Source of the DNA: Nitrospiraceae bacterium
Lineage (GTDB): Bacteria; Nitrospirota; Nitrospiria; Nitrospirales; UBA8639
Direction: 5' to 3'
Assembly: GCA_020632595.1 (NCBI GenBank)
Contig: JACKFF010000002.1
Location: forward strand, 124,001 to 188,000
DNA length: 64,000 nt
Position numbers and translations under genes: made by a program. Below the pieces are notes generated by a model. That model was not told the origin of the DNA, ran no database searches, and saw only the letters and a list, made by a program, of their open reading frames with translations. This document shows, in pieces, positions 36,739 to 45,371 of the stretch (position 1 is its first letter; the number at the start of each line of letters is the position of its first letter).

Positions 36739-37572
36739 TTAGAACCATGCCCGTATCCCCACCACGAATCGAATCTGACTTGGATTTCCACCCTCCTGCC
36801 GCACCAGTGAGGCGGTATCTCCAAAACTTTTGTCCAAAGAGATTCCCACGTAGGGGGCAAATTCCCGTCGGATTTCATAGCGCAGCCGAAACCCCAATTC
36901 AAGATTATTCAGTCCTGAACCCGTTGTGAACTTTCGTACTCGTTGAATCGCGGCATTCGTCTCAAAACGAGGCTGGAGGATTAGCCGTTGCGTGAGGGAG
37001 AGATCTTTCGTCGCGGTCAAGCGTGCGGACAGGTCCCCATGTTGACTAATGAAAAGGGCGGGCTGAAGTTCATAGTTGTACGGGACGAGGCCTTGTAGCC
37101 CGATTACCGCCAGTCCCCGCGTGACGTTTCGGCCCCGATAGGATTGTGTTTCGACGCGCCCCCCTACCTGAAAATCGTAATACTGCTGAATGAAGTGTCC
37201 GAAGAGGAGTTGTGAATCAATGTCATAGTCGGCCTTAAATGCCGTGTCCCGTTGCCCTTCGCTTTTGAACCAGATTCGGTTGTAGTCACCCCCATACCAT
37301 CCCTCGATGTCCCATCGATAGTCGTCATCACTTCCGTTCCCGCCAAATTTCGGCCGGTACTCAAGGACGTCGGCAAGGAAAAAACTATGGTTCTCCTCGT
37401 CCATGACAGGACTGGGCCAGTCCGGCTTTGGGGAACCCTGTGATATGTGGGCTTCGGGTGTTCCCGTATGTGCAGGTGGAAGTGCCTGCGCCAACACACC
37501 TGTGACATGTGACGCCACGCTATAGAGACTCATCGCGGCTAATGCGAGAACAGCTCGAACAGAGAACCTCAC
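36739..37572 (-). CDS. copB: copper resistance protein B, outer-membrane beta-barrel
   Basis: 277 residues: signal peptide, a short His/Pro-rich stretch, then the CopB/PcoB beta-barrel (PF05275) with alternating beta strands such as DIEGWYGGDYNRIWFKSEG, DIDSQLLFGHFIQQYYDFQVG and LELGFRLRYEIRREFAPYVGI, ending in the aromatic Phe typical of outer-membrane barrels. The start GTG 37572 overlaps the copA stop (GTGA), so copA and copB are translationally coupled. An open extension upstream lies inside copA and is rejected. In Pseudomonas and E. coli plasmids CopB/PcoB works with the CopA/PcoA oxidase in periplasmic copper tolerance. Confidence 0.92.
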   Translation of the reverse strand: MRFSVRAVLALAAMSLYSVASHVTGVLAQALPPAHTGTPEAHISQGSPKPDWPSPVMDEENHSFFLADVLEYRPKFGGNGSDDDYRWDIEGWYGGDYNRIWFKSEGQRDTAFKADYDIDSQLLFGHFIQQYYDFQVGGRVETQSYRGRNVTRGLAVIGLQGLVPYNYELQPALFISQHGDLSARLTATKDLSLTQRLILQPRFETNAAIQRVRKFTTGSGLNNLELGFRLRYEIRREFAPYVGISLDKSFGDTASLVRQEGGNPSQIRFVVGIRAWF

Positions 37573-39443
37573 GAACGCGCCTCCGGCTCGGTGCCGGTTA
37601 CCTCGACGACGCGGAACATGCCCGCTTCCATATGGAAGAGCAGATGGCAGTGAAAAGCCCAACGTCCGGGAGCGTCCGCTGTGATGGCAACGGAAACCCG
37701 CTCAGCCGGTTTAACGATGACGGTGTGTTTGCGCGGCAGAAAGGCACCAGCCCCGTTTTCAAGGTGCATCCACATCCCGTGCAAGTGTAAGGGATGTTCC
37801 ATCATCGTATCGTTGACGAATGTGAGGCGTAGGCGTTCGCCGTTACGAAAGACAATGGGCTCTTTGGCTTCAGAATATTTTTTGCCGTCGAACGACCACA
37901 TATAGCGCGTCATATGGCCGGTCAGGTGGAGTTCAATTTCACGTTCCGGCTTCCGTTGGTCGGGATAGGGTGTCAGGCTTTTTAAGTCCGTGTAGACGAG
38001 TACGCGGGTTCCGGTATTCGCCAGCCCGATGCCGGGTTCAGTCAGGCGTTGACGCGAATACTCGGCGACCGTTTGGTTACCGGAACCATGATGGCCGGGA
38101 GGGTGTCGAACAGGGGTACTGCCGGGAATTTTCGATTGGCGAAGTTCATCCGGGGGACGGTCTGACATGTCGTGCTTGTCATGAATGCTTTCAGTGGCGT
38201 GTTTTGTTGCCTTGTTCATTCCCGGAGGCTCCAAATGGGGCACCCCATGATGATCGGGTTTCTTCATATCGGCCATATCCATGCCCTCCATGGGCATGCC
38301 CATGGAAGCCATGGTCCGAAGTGGTCTCGGACGACGGTCGGGGAGGGGGGCGGTCATACCTGCGCGCGGAGCCAGTGTGCCGCGCGCGTACCCGCTGCGA
38401 TCCATCGTCTCGGCAAAAATGGTATAGGCCCGGTCCTCGTTCGGTTGGACGATTACATCGTAGGTTTCTGCCGGTCCGATACGAAACTCCTCCACCACGA
38501 CGGGCTGCACGTTTTGCCCGTCTGCCTGAACGACGGTCATGGTGAGGCCAGGCAGACGGACGTCATAGAAGGTCATGGCCGTTGCCGCGATAAAGCGAAG
38601 GCGCACCCGTTCGCCGGGACGAAAAAGGCCCGTCCAATTTTGTTCAGGTGCTAATCCATTCATTAAATAGGTATAGGTATACCCGGTCACATCTGCGAGA
38701 TCTGTAGGGTCCATCCGCATCCGGTCCCACATGAGATAATTCTGCAGGGCAGGCAACAATCCCATTCGTGACACATCGGAAAAGAATTCGGGAGCGGCGC
38801 GCTTCTGGAAATTATAGTAGCCGCTTTGTTTTTTGAGATTGGCAAAGACCGATTCCGGCGATTCGAAAGTCCAATCCGAGAGCACCACGATATAGTCCTG
38901 ATCATAGTGGAACGGCTCCGGTTCAATCGGGTCGATGATAAGGGGGCCGTAGATGCCTGATTGTTCCTGGAAGCCGGAATGGCTGTGGTACCAATACGTG
39001 CCGCTTTGCCGAATCGGATAGTGGTAGGTGAAGGTTGAGGCCGGCTTAATACCACCAAAGCTCACACCCGGTACACCGTCCATGTTTGGCGGAAGAAGCA
39101 AGCCATGCCAGTGAATGGAGGTATCTTCCATCAACCGGTTCGTGACATTGAGTGTCACATTGTCACCTTCCTTCAAACGAATTAAAGGACCGGGTAACGT
39201 GCCGTTAATGGTTTTTGCCATTCCGGTCAACTCGCCGATTCGAAACGGCAACTCGGCAATGCGTAAATCAATGGTCTTTCCGCGTAGTTCTGAAGGATAT
39301 CCCGCTTCTGCCTTGGTTGTACCGGCTAGAACATAGGAAGGAAGGAGGCGACCCAACGCCGCCATGATTCCCAGCGCACCGACCCCTTTCAGTAACGAAC
39401 GCCGTGTCATTCGAGCGTCATGACTATCCTTGTTAATGCTCAT
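37569..39443 (-). CDS. copA: multicopper oxidase, CopA/PcoA type
   Basis: 624 residues, exported by the Tat pathway (RMTRRSLLKG at 11-20, then a hydrophobic stretch). Three cupredoxin domains; copper-site motifs IHWHG, WYHSHSG, HPLHLHGMWMHL and the type 1/trinuclear strand HCHLLFHMEAGM are all intact. A Met/His-rich insert (MASMGMPMEGMDMADM, about 375-395) fits CopA-type copper loading. The enzyme oxidises Cu(I) in the periplasm. It is first in the copAB pair; just upstream is the decayed cusA fragment, so an ancestral cus-cop transcript is plausible. The start could also be ATG 39410. Confidence 0.94.
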   Translation of the reverse strand: MSINKDSHDARMTRRSLLKGVGALGIMAALGRLLPSYVLAGTTKAEAGYPSELRGKTIDLRIAELPFRIGELTGMAKTINGTLPGPLIRLKEGDNVTLNVTNRLMEDTSIHWHGLLLPPNMDGVPGVSFGGIKPASTFTYHYPIRQSGTYWYHSHSGFQEQSGIYGPLIIDPIEPEPFHYDQDYIVVLSDWTFESPESVFANLKKQSGYYNFQKRAAPEFFSDVSRMGLLPALQNYLMWDRMRMDPTDLADVTGYTYTYLMNGLAPEQNWTGLFRPGERVRLRFIAATAMTFYDVRLPGLTMTVVQADGQNVQPVVVEEFRIGPAETYDVIVQPNEDRAYTIFAETMDRSGYARGTLAPRAGMTAPLPDRRPRPLRTMASMGMPMEGMDMADMKKPDHHGVPHLEPPGMNKATKHATESIHDKHDMSDRPPDELRQSKIPGSTPVRHPPGHHGSGNQTVAEYSRQRLTEPGIGLANTGTRVLVYTDLKSLTPYPDQRKPEREIELHLTGHMTRYMWSFDGKKYSEAKEPIVFRNGERLRLTFVNDTMMEHPLHLHGMWMHLENGAGAFLPRKHTVIVKPAERVSVAITADAPGRWAFHCHLLFHMEAGMFRVVEVTGTEPEARS

Positions 39444-39536
39444 GGTTGAACTTTCACTTAATTCCGGCCATAGGACGGAACTATGACGATTTGGTGTGTT
39501 GTTGACATGGTCCCATATTAGAAAATTTCAATGGTC

Positions 39537-39684
39537 TCATTGTAATTGCGGCTGACGCCAGATGAAATAGATGGTGGGGATGACCAACAGCGTGAGCACG
39601 GTTGCCGTGACCATTCCGCCGATCATCGGCGCCGCGATGCGTTTCATCACATCGGCACCCGTTCCTTGAGACTACATGATGGGG
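39537..39684 (-). pseudogene. 3' fragment of a second cusA gene
   Basis: Read on the minus strand this encodes SQGTGADVMKRIAAPMIGGM and onward to VIPTIYFIWRQPQLQ with a stop codon, i.e. the C-terminal helix of a CusA pump. 39556-39684 aligns without gaps to 40570-40698 inside the intact cusA at roughly 90% identity. The terminal residues differ (QPQLQ versus SRSLKSRIQGT), so it derives from a different cusA allele, not a fresh duplication. A Trp codon present in cusA is a TAG stop here. The similarity ends abruptly at 39684, where the toxin-antitoxin leader begins. Confidence 0.88.
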
Positions 39685-39776
39685 AGATCTATTTTGGTTG
39701 TATCCCCTCCTGTGGTACCATTAAATGCACAAGACAACCCATCCAGGGATCATTTTTAAAAAAGAAAGGAGGAACA

Positions 39777-39989
39777 ATGCTGAATATCAAGCGAAAAATT
39801 GTCACGGATGAAACGAAGCGGCCGGTGGCCGTGTTGATTGATTATGAAGATTGGGAAAAAATTGAAAAACTATTGCAAGAGCAGGAATCTGCCGCAGCCC
39901 CTCCATCCATAGCACAATTTGCGGGGGTGCTTCGGCTGACCGAGGAGCCGCTAGCGTATCAACATCGTATTCGCCAGGAATGGGGATGA
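39777..39989 (+). CDS. Phd/YefM-like antitoxin
   Basis: 70 residues. MLNIKRKIVTDETKRPVAVLIDYEDWEKIEKLL is the pattern of short Phd-type antitoxins that bind their own operator with the N-terminal part and mask the toxin with the C-terminal part. AAAGGAGG lies four bases before ATG 39777; the frame is open further upstream only because it reads through the cusA fragment. It overlaps the toxin gene by ATGA, as expected of a toxin-antitoxin operon, and runs opposite to the surrounding copper genes. Confidence 0.8.
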   Translation: MLNIKRKIVTDETKRPVAVLIDYEDWEKIEKLLQEQESAAAPPSIAQFAGVLRLTEEPLAYQHRIRQEWG

Positions 39990-40363
39990 CGACGCTGGGG
40001 CAGGGACGGTTTTTTTTCGATACCAACGCCGCATTGTATTTAATGGGCAATGCATTAGCTGAGGGTCTTCCCATCGGTTCGTACCATATTTCGGTCATTT
40101 CTGAAATTGAATTGCTCTCTTATCCAAATCTGTCCACGAAGGAAGAAGCTACCATTCGTGATTTTCTCTCCAACATCGAGACCATTGGATTACGATCCGA
40201 TGTCACAGAAACGGCGATCGCATTCCGTCGACAACACCGGATGAAATTACCAGATGCGATCATTGCCGCTTCTGCCAGCCTATTGGATGCCGTTCTTTTG
40301 ACGAACGATTCCGCCCTGCTAAAACTGCCGGATATTCGGGCGATGGCACTCAAGCTTCGATAA
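39986..40363 (+). CDS. PIN-domain toxin, VapC family
   Basis: 125 residues with the four acidic residues of the PIN nuclease: Asp in FFDTNAALYL, Glu in SEIELL, Asp in KLPDAIIAASA and Asp in LLTNDSALLKL. VapC toxins cleave tRNA or rRNA when the antitoxin is lost. ATG 39986 is preferred over ATG 39980: it gives the ATGA overlap and a better distance from AGGA. All catalytic residues are present, so it appears active. Confidence 0.85.
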   Translation: MTTLGQGRFFFDTNAALYLMGNALAEGLPIGSYHISVISEIELLSYPNLSTKEEATIRDFLSNIETIGLRSDVTETAIAFRRQHRMKLPDAIIAASASLLDAVLLTNDSALLKLPDIRAMALKLR

Positions 40364-40532
40364 AGGCCATCGGACAACCGCAAACCAGAAGGCCTATCAT
40401 CTTTATTCCCCCCTCCGCTCGAACCTGAAAGGTTTCCTCCATTAATCTTTTGTTGCTTACTCTCGGAGGTCAAGGCATTCTACAGGCTTGATGAGCCGTA
40501 AAACTGAGAAATGCGGCCTGGAGATGGAATGT

Positions 40533-43500
40533 TCATGTTCCCTGAATCCGGCTCTTGAGACTCCGGCTTCGCCAGATGAAATAGATGACGGGGATGACCA
40601 ACAGCGTGAGCACCGTCGCCGTAACCATTCCGCCGATCATCGGAGCCGCAATGCGTTTCATGACATCGGCACCTGTGCCTTGGGACCACATGATGGGCAG
40701 CAAACCGAAGGTGATGGCCGAGGCAGTCATGATTTTCGGGCGGACTCGTAAGACCGCCCCTTCGATGATCGCGTCACGCAGGTCCGACAATGAGTGCAGT
40801 CGGTTCTCCCGTTGCCGGCGGGCACAAGCCTCGTCCAAAAACATCACCATGATCACGCCGGTTTCTGCGGCCACTCCTGCCAAGGCGATCAGTCCGACCC
40901 ACACGGCAATGCTGAGAGGATAGTTCAGGAAATTGACATACCAGATCGCTCCGACCAACGAGAACGGCACCGATAGCAAGACAAGCAGACATCGGGGGAT
41001 TGAATGAAAGTTGAGATACAGGAGGAGGAATATGAGAAACAAAGTGAGGGGAATCACAATCGTGAGTTTTTCTTGTGCCCGCTCCAGAAACTGATATTGA
41101 CCGGCCCATTGTAATGTATACCCGGATGGAAGGGTGATGTGCTTCTGAACCAGGTCTTTGGCCTTGTGAACATAGGTGCCGAGATCCTCGCCCGCAATAT
41201 CGACAAACACCATACTCGCTAACGATCCATTTTCATCTCGCACAGAAGACGGTCCCGTGGTGGTGGAGATGTGAGAAAGTTGGGCGAGAGGGATCTGTTC
41301 GCCCTTTGGCGTGCTGACGAGGACACGCTTGAGCGCTTCCACATCCTGTCGCAGATCACGCGGGTATCGAACATTAATCGGATAGCGTTCTCGCCCTTCA
41401 ACGGTCCATGCAATATTTTTCCCGCCAATAGCTGATTCTATGACATCCTGCACGTCTCCAACGGTGAGGCCATAACGGGCAGCGGCGGTGCGGTTGACGT
41501 CGATATCGACATAGTACCCTCCCGTGACCCGTTCGGCGTAGGCACTCCTGGTGCCCTGCAGTGTGTGAAGCAGGCTTTCAATGTGTAGCCCGATGCGTTC
41601 CAGTTCTTCTAAATTCGGCCCCAGGATTCTTATGCCTAAACTGCTTCGAATGCCGGTGGCGAGCATTTCCGTTCTCGTTTGAATCGGCATCCACCAAATA
41701 TTCGGCATGCCCGGCAATTTCACCTTTTGGTCCATTTCGGCAATGAGCTTGTCCCAGGTCATACCCGGCCGCCAGTCTTCTTGAGGCTTCAGGGTCACCA
41801 TGGTCTCGCCCATATGTAAGGGGGCCGGATCGGTTGCGGTGCGAGCCCGCCCCATTTTGCCCATCACCTGATCCACTTCCGGGAATTCTTTTAACAACCG
41901 GTCTTGCGTTTGGAGGATGGTGGAGGCTTGTTGGATGGACATGCCCGGTATGCTGGTGGGCATATACAGAATCGTGCCTTCGTTCAGGGGGGGCATAAAT
42001 TCAGAGCCTAACTGTTGGTAGACGGGAACGACAAGGAACATTCCGAGAATGGCTAGGCCAACGACAAGCCATCGGGCATTCAGAACACTTTTCAGAAGAG
42101 GGGTATAGATCCATACAAGAAACCGGTTCAACGGGTTTCGTCGTTCAGCCATTATCCGGCCGCGAATGAACCATTTCATCAAGAGGGGGGCCAACCCGAT
42201 GGACAACAACGCCGCAAAGAACATGGCGAATGTTTTGGTGTAGGCCAGCGGCTTGAACAGACGGCCTTCCTGCGCTTCGAGTGTAAAGATGGGCAGAAAC
42301 GAGACGATGATGATGAGCAAAGAAAAGAAGAGGGGCTTGCCGACTTCCCGGGCGGCTTGAATAATGATGTCATCCCGTGAGCCGGAACGTCCTCGGGAAT
42401 CCCACTCCTCCAAGCGACGATGCGCGTTTTCCACCATGACAATGACCGCATCGACCATGGTTCCGATGGCGATGGCAATGCCGGAGAGTGACATGACGTT
42501 CGAGGAGACGCCCAGATAATACATCGCAATAAATGACAAGAGAATCGCCACCGGCAGTAAGAGGACGGGAACCAGCGCGGAGCGAACGTGAAATAAAAAG
42601 AGGAGGCAAATCACGCTCACGACGATGGTGATTTCAATTACTTTTTCTTTGAGCGTGGCGATGGCCCGAAGAATCAATTCCGAGCGATCATACATCGGAA
42701 CGATACGGATGCCTTCGGGAATGGAGGGCATGATGGTGGCTATGCGTTCTTTGACCCGTTGAATGACTTCAAGCGCATTTTCGCCATAACGCATGACGAC
42801 GATGCCACCGACGGTTTCTCCTTGTCCATTCAATTCAGCAATGCCACGTCTGAGATCCGGACCGAACGTCACGGTCGCGACATCGTGGATGGTAATGGGC
42901 GTTCCCTTTCCGTCCGTTCCGATTGGAATAGTTCGAAGATCGTCAAGCGATTGGATGTATCCGCGGCCCCGTACCATATATTCCCGTTCACTGGCCTCAA
43001 TGACCCGTCCTCCTACTTCATTGTTACTGCGTCGGACAGCCTGAATGACCCGGGGAAGGCCGATGCCATATCCCTGTAATTTCACGGGATCGACTTGGAC
43101 TTGATATTGTTTCACGAATCCGCCGATGGTCGCCACTTCCGCCACGCCGGACACACTCTGCAACCAATAGCGCAAATACCAATCTTGAAACGAGCGAAGA
43201 TCGGCCAGGCTCTGCTTTCCGCTTTCGTCCACAAGGGCATATTGAAAGACCCACCCGACCCCTGTCGCATCCGGGCCTAAGGTCGGAGAAATTCCTTCCG
43301 GCAGTTTTCCCACCAGACCCTGCATGTATTCCACAACCCGGCTTCGGGCCCAATACATATCGGTTCCGTCCTGAAACACAATGTAGACAAAAGATAACCC
43401 TAAAAACGATTGGCCTCGAACATACTTGATGCGTGGAGCCCCTAGCATCGAGGTGACAATAGGATAGGTAATTTGATCCTCCATCAGATCGGGGCTTCGG

Positions 43501-43664
43501 CCGGGCCACTCCGTCAAGACGATCACTTGCACATCGGAAAGATCAGGCAGGGCATCCAGTGGCGTATGAGAAACCGACCAGATTCCCCACCCCATCAGAA
43601 AAAGGGTGAGGATTCCTACCAAAAAGCCGTGACGCGCACTCCAGTCAATGATTCGTTCAATCAT
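40533..43664 (-). CDS. cusA: CusA/SilA-type heavy-metal RND efflux pump
   Basis: 1043 residues, the usual length for HME-RND pumps. Twelve helices in two halves with large periplasmic loops; the proton-relay segment IGTMVDAVIVMVENAHRRLEEW matches CusA (Asp and Glu kept). Periplasmic Met-rich pieces such as MPTSIPGMSIQQAS fit Cu(I)/Ag(I) rather than Co/Zn/Cd specificity. It exports monovalent copper or silver across the envelope with CusB and CusC. It starts 10 bases after cusB. Its 3' end is the intact copy of the sequence whose decayed relative lies beyond the toxin-antitoxin pair. Confidence 0.95.
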   Translation of the reverse strand: MIERIIDWSARHGFLVGILTLFLMGWGIWSVSHTPLDALPDLSDVQVIVLTEWPGRSPDLMEDQITYPIVTSMLGAPRIKYVRGQSFLGLSFVYIVFQDGTDMYWARSRVVEYMQGLVGKLPEGISPTLGPDATGVGWVFQYALVDESGKQSLADLRSFQDWYLRYWLQSVSGVAEVATIGGFVKQYQVQVDPVKLQGYGIGLPRVIQAVRRSNNEVGGRVIEASEREYMVRGRGYIQSLDDLRTIPIGTDGKGTPITIHDVATVTFGPDLRRGIAELNGQGETVGGIVVMRYGENALEVIQRVKERIATIMPSIPEGIRIVPMYDRSELILRAIATLKEKVIEITIVVSVICLLFLFHVRSALVPVLLLPVAILLSFIAMYYLGVSSNVMSLSGIAIAIGTMVDAVIVMVENAHRRLEEWDSRGRSGSRDDIIIQAAREVGKPLFFSLLIIIVSFLPIFTLEAQEGRLFKPLAYTKTFAMFFAALLSIGLAPLLMKWFIRGRIMAERRNPLNRFLVWIYTPLLKSVLNARWLVVGLAILGMFLVVPVYQQLGSEFMPPLNEGTILYMPTSIPGMSIQQASTILQTQDRLLKEFPEVDQVMGKMGRARTATDPAPLHMGETMVTLKPQEDWRPGMTWDKLIAEMDQKVKLPGMPNIWWMPIQTRTEMLATGIRSSLGIRILGPNLEELERIGLHIESLLHTLQGTRSAYAERVTGGYYVDIDVNRTAAARYGLTVGDVQDVIESAIGGKNIAWTVEGRERYPINVRYPRDLRQDVEALKRVLVSTPKGEQIPLAQLSHISTTTGPSSVRDENGSLASMVFVDIAGEDLGTYVHKAKDLVQKHITLPSGYTLQWAGQYQFLERAQEKLTIVIPLTLFLIFLLLYLNFHSIPRCLLVLLSVPFSLVGAIWYVNFLNYPLSIAVWVGLIALAGVAAETGVIMVMFLDEACARRQRENRLHSLSDLRDAIIEGAVLRVRPKIMTASAITFGLLPIMWSQGTGADVMKRIAAPMIGGMVTATVLTLLVIPVIYFIWRSRSLKSRIQGT

Positions 43665-43674
43665 GTTGGCTCAC

Positions 43675-45357
43675 TCACGTTCCGGACATGCCCGGCATCC
43701 CGGACATTCCTCCCCCTCCGGCAACCACCGAAAACGTTCCCTGAATAGCGGGCTGTCCTGAACGTTGAATCAGTACCGTCAGATCCCATTGGCCTGCCAT
43801 CCCAAGATTGACCGTGGCTTCATAGATGCCTTCCGTTCTTGCTGTCATCGGAACCGTCGCTGGGCGCATGCCCGGCATCGGCATGGTGAAGGTGAGTTGA
43901 ACCTGAGCAGGGGAGACCGGTGTGCCCTGTTGAGTGGATAGGGTCACCTGTATCCGGTTTTCCCCTATGCGTACGGGCGAGGGATTGGTTGAAAAGCCCA
44001 GCATCAGGTCACCGGCGTTCTTCTTACTCGTTTCTGTCCGTGCCTTGTTCCCCGGAACCATTCCTGATCCTGTCATGGCCTTATCCATTCCCATATCCAT
44101 CTTGCCCATATGCGCCTGCTCCATTTTTATTCCTCCCATCCCCAGCGCGCCCATCATGTTTGAGCTCGCCATGAGCTTGCTTTCCGAATCCAGGAGAAAC
44201 GTGCCGGACGTGGCGATCCGCTCGTCCAGAGCCAGACCCTCGACGACTTCGTAATAGCCCCCAACTTTCGGGCCAAGGGTGACTTGCCGTGGTTCAAACA
44301 TGCCCTCTCCCCGGACGACATAGACGATCTGTCGGGTCCCGGAATCGAGCACCGCTTCTTCAGGAACCACAAGCTTGTTTCCGCGATTCACCTGAATCTG
44401 AACGGTCCCATACATGTCCGGTTTCAGCCGCAACTTCGGGTTCTTGAACACCAGCCGAACGGTATTGGTGCGGGCCTCCTGGTTGAGGTAGGGATAGATA
44501 AAGGTAATCTCTCCTTGAAAGGTTTCTCCGGGATAGGCCGCCAGGGTCAGGATTCCCTGTTGTCCCACTTGGACGAAGGGCATTTCATACTCAAATACTT
44601 CCGCCTCCACCCACACGGTAGAAAGGTCGGCAATGGCATAGAGGGTCATCTCGGGTTTCACCAATGTGCCTTTAAACACCTTCTTGTCTATAACGTACCC
44701 GGCGACAGGGGAATAGATCGTGACATAGGTCTGCGGGTTGCCACGACGCGCTAACTCATCGATCTGTGCATCCGTCAACGTCCAATGCCGGAGACGGTCG
44801 CGCGCAGACTGGACCATTTGTACCGTCTGATGTCGGGTTTCGAGAAGAGGGCTATTCTGAATCTGCTGGTTGGCCTTTATCGCAAGCAGATATTCGTCCT
44901 GCGCCGACACAAGTTCCTGGCTGTAGAGGGTGAACAAGGGCTGACCTTTTCGAACAAGTTGGCCCGTGGTATCCACAAAGAGATTCTCCACCCAACCTGA
45001 AATGCGAAGATTGATATGGGTGAGACGTTGTTCGTCATAGTCCACCTTTCCCACGGCACGGATCACCGTCTGGAGTGGACGCATGCTTACCGGGGCTGTG
45101 GTGACGCCAATCAATTGTTGCCGTGCCGGAGTCACCATGGCATAAGCCTGGCTGGATTCCATCTCCATGGAAGAATGGCCGCTCATGGCTTCCATGTCCT
45201 GCATGGGTTGTTCGATATGCCTCGCCTCGTTCGCGGTCATTCCCGTTAATTGGAAGAGGGGCCACCATGATTCTTTGAAAAAGAACAGGCTTGCCACAAG
45301 GATACAGAGCAATACTCCAAGGAAGACCCAGCGTGGTCGTGAGGTGTGGGTGAGCAT
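43675..45357 (-). CDS. cusB: CusB-type periplasmic adaptor with Met-rich insert and C-terminal YtkA/FixH-like domain
   Basis: 560 residues, longer than the usual 400 or so. N-terminal membrane anchor (about 8-27), barrel-sandwich hybrid, hairpin and beta-barrel domains of the HlyD/CusB family (VRKGQPLFTLYSQELVSAQDEY, RLVFKNPKLRLKPDMYG). Then come a Met-rich stretch of about 50 residues (GALGMGGIKMEQAHMGKMDM and onward) and an added Ig-like domain (about 470-545, PAQVQLTFTMPMPGM) similar to YtkA/FixH domains. The tail is again Met/Gly rich. The adaptor links CusA to CusC and passes Cu(I). AAGGAGA precedes the ATG. Confidence 0.92.
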   Translation of the reverse strand: MLTHTSRPRWVFLGVLLCILVASLFFFKESWWPLFQLTGMTANEARHIEQPMQDMEAMSGHSSMEMESSQAYAMVTPARQQLIGVTTAPVSMRPLQTVIRAVGKVDYDEQRLTHINLRISGWVENLFVDTTGQLVRKGQPLFTLYSQELVSAQDEYLLAIKANQQIQNSPLLETRHQTVQMVQSARDRLRHWTLTDAQIDELARRGNPQTYVTIYSPVAGYVIDKKVFKGTLVKPEMTLYAIADLSTVWVEAEVFEYEMPFVQVGQQGILTLAAYPGETFQGEITFIYPYLNQEARTNTVRLVFKNPKLRLKPDMYGTVQIQVNRGNKLVVPEEAVLDSGTRQIVYVVRGEGMFEPRQVTLGPKVGGYYEVVEGLALDERIATSGTFLLDSESKLMASSNMMGALGMGGIKMEQAHMGKMDMGMDKAMTGSGMVPGNKARTETSKKNAGDLMLGFSTNPSPVRIGENRIQVTLSTQQGTPVSPAQVQLTFTMPMPGMRPATVPMTARTEGIYEATVNLGMAGQWDLTVLIQRSGQPAIQGTFSVVAGGGGMSGMPGMSGT

Positions 45358-45371
45358 CGTGCGTCTCCTTC

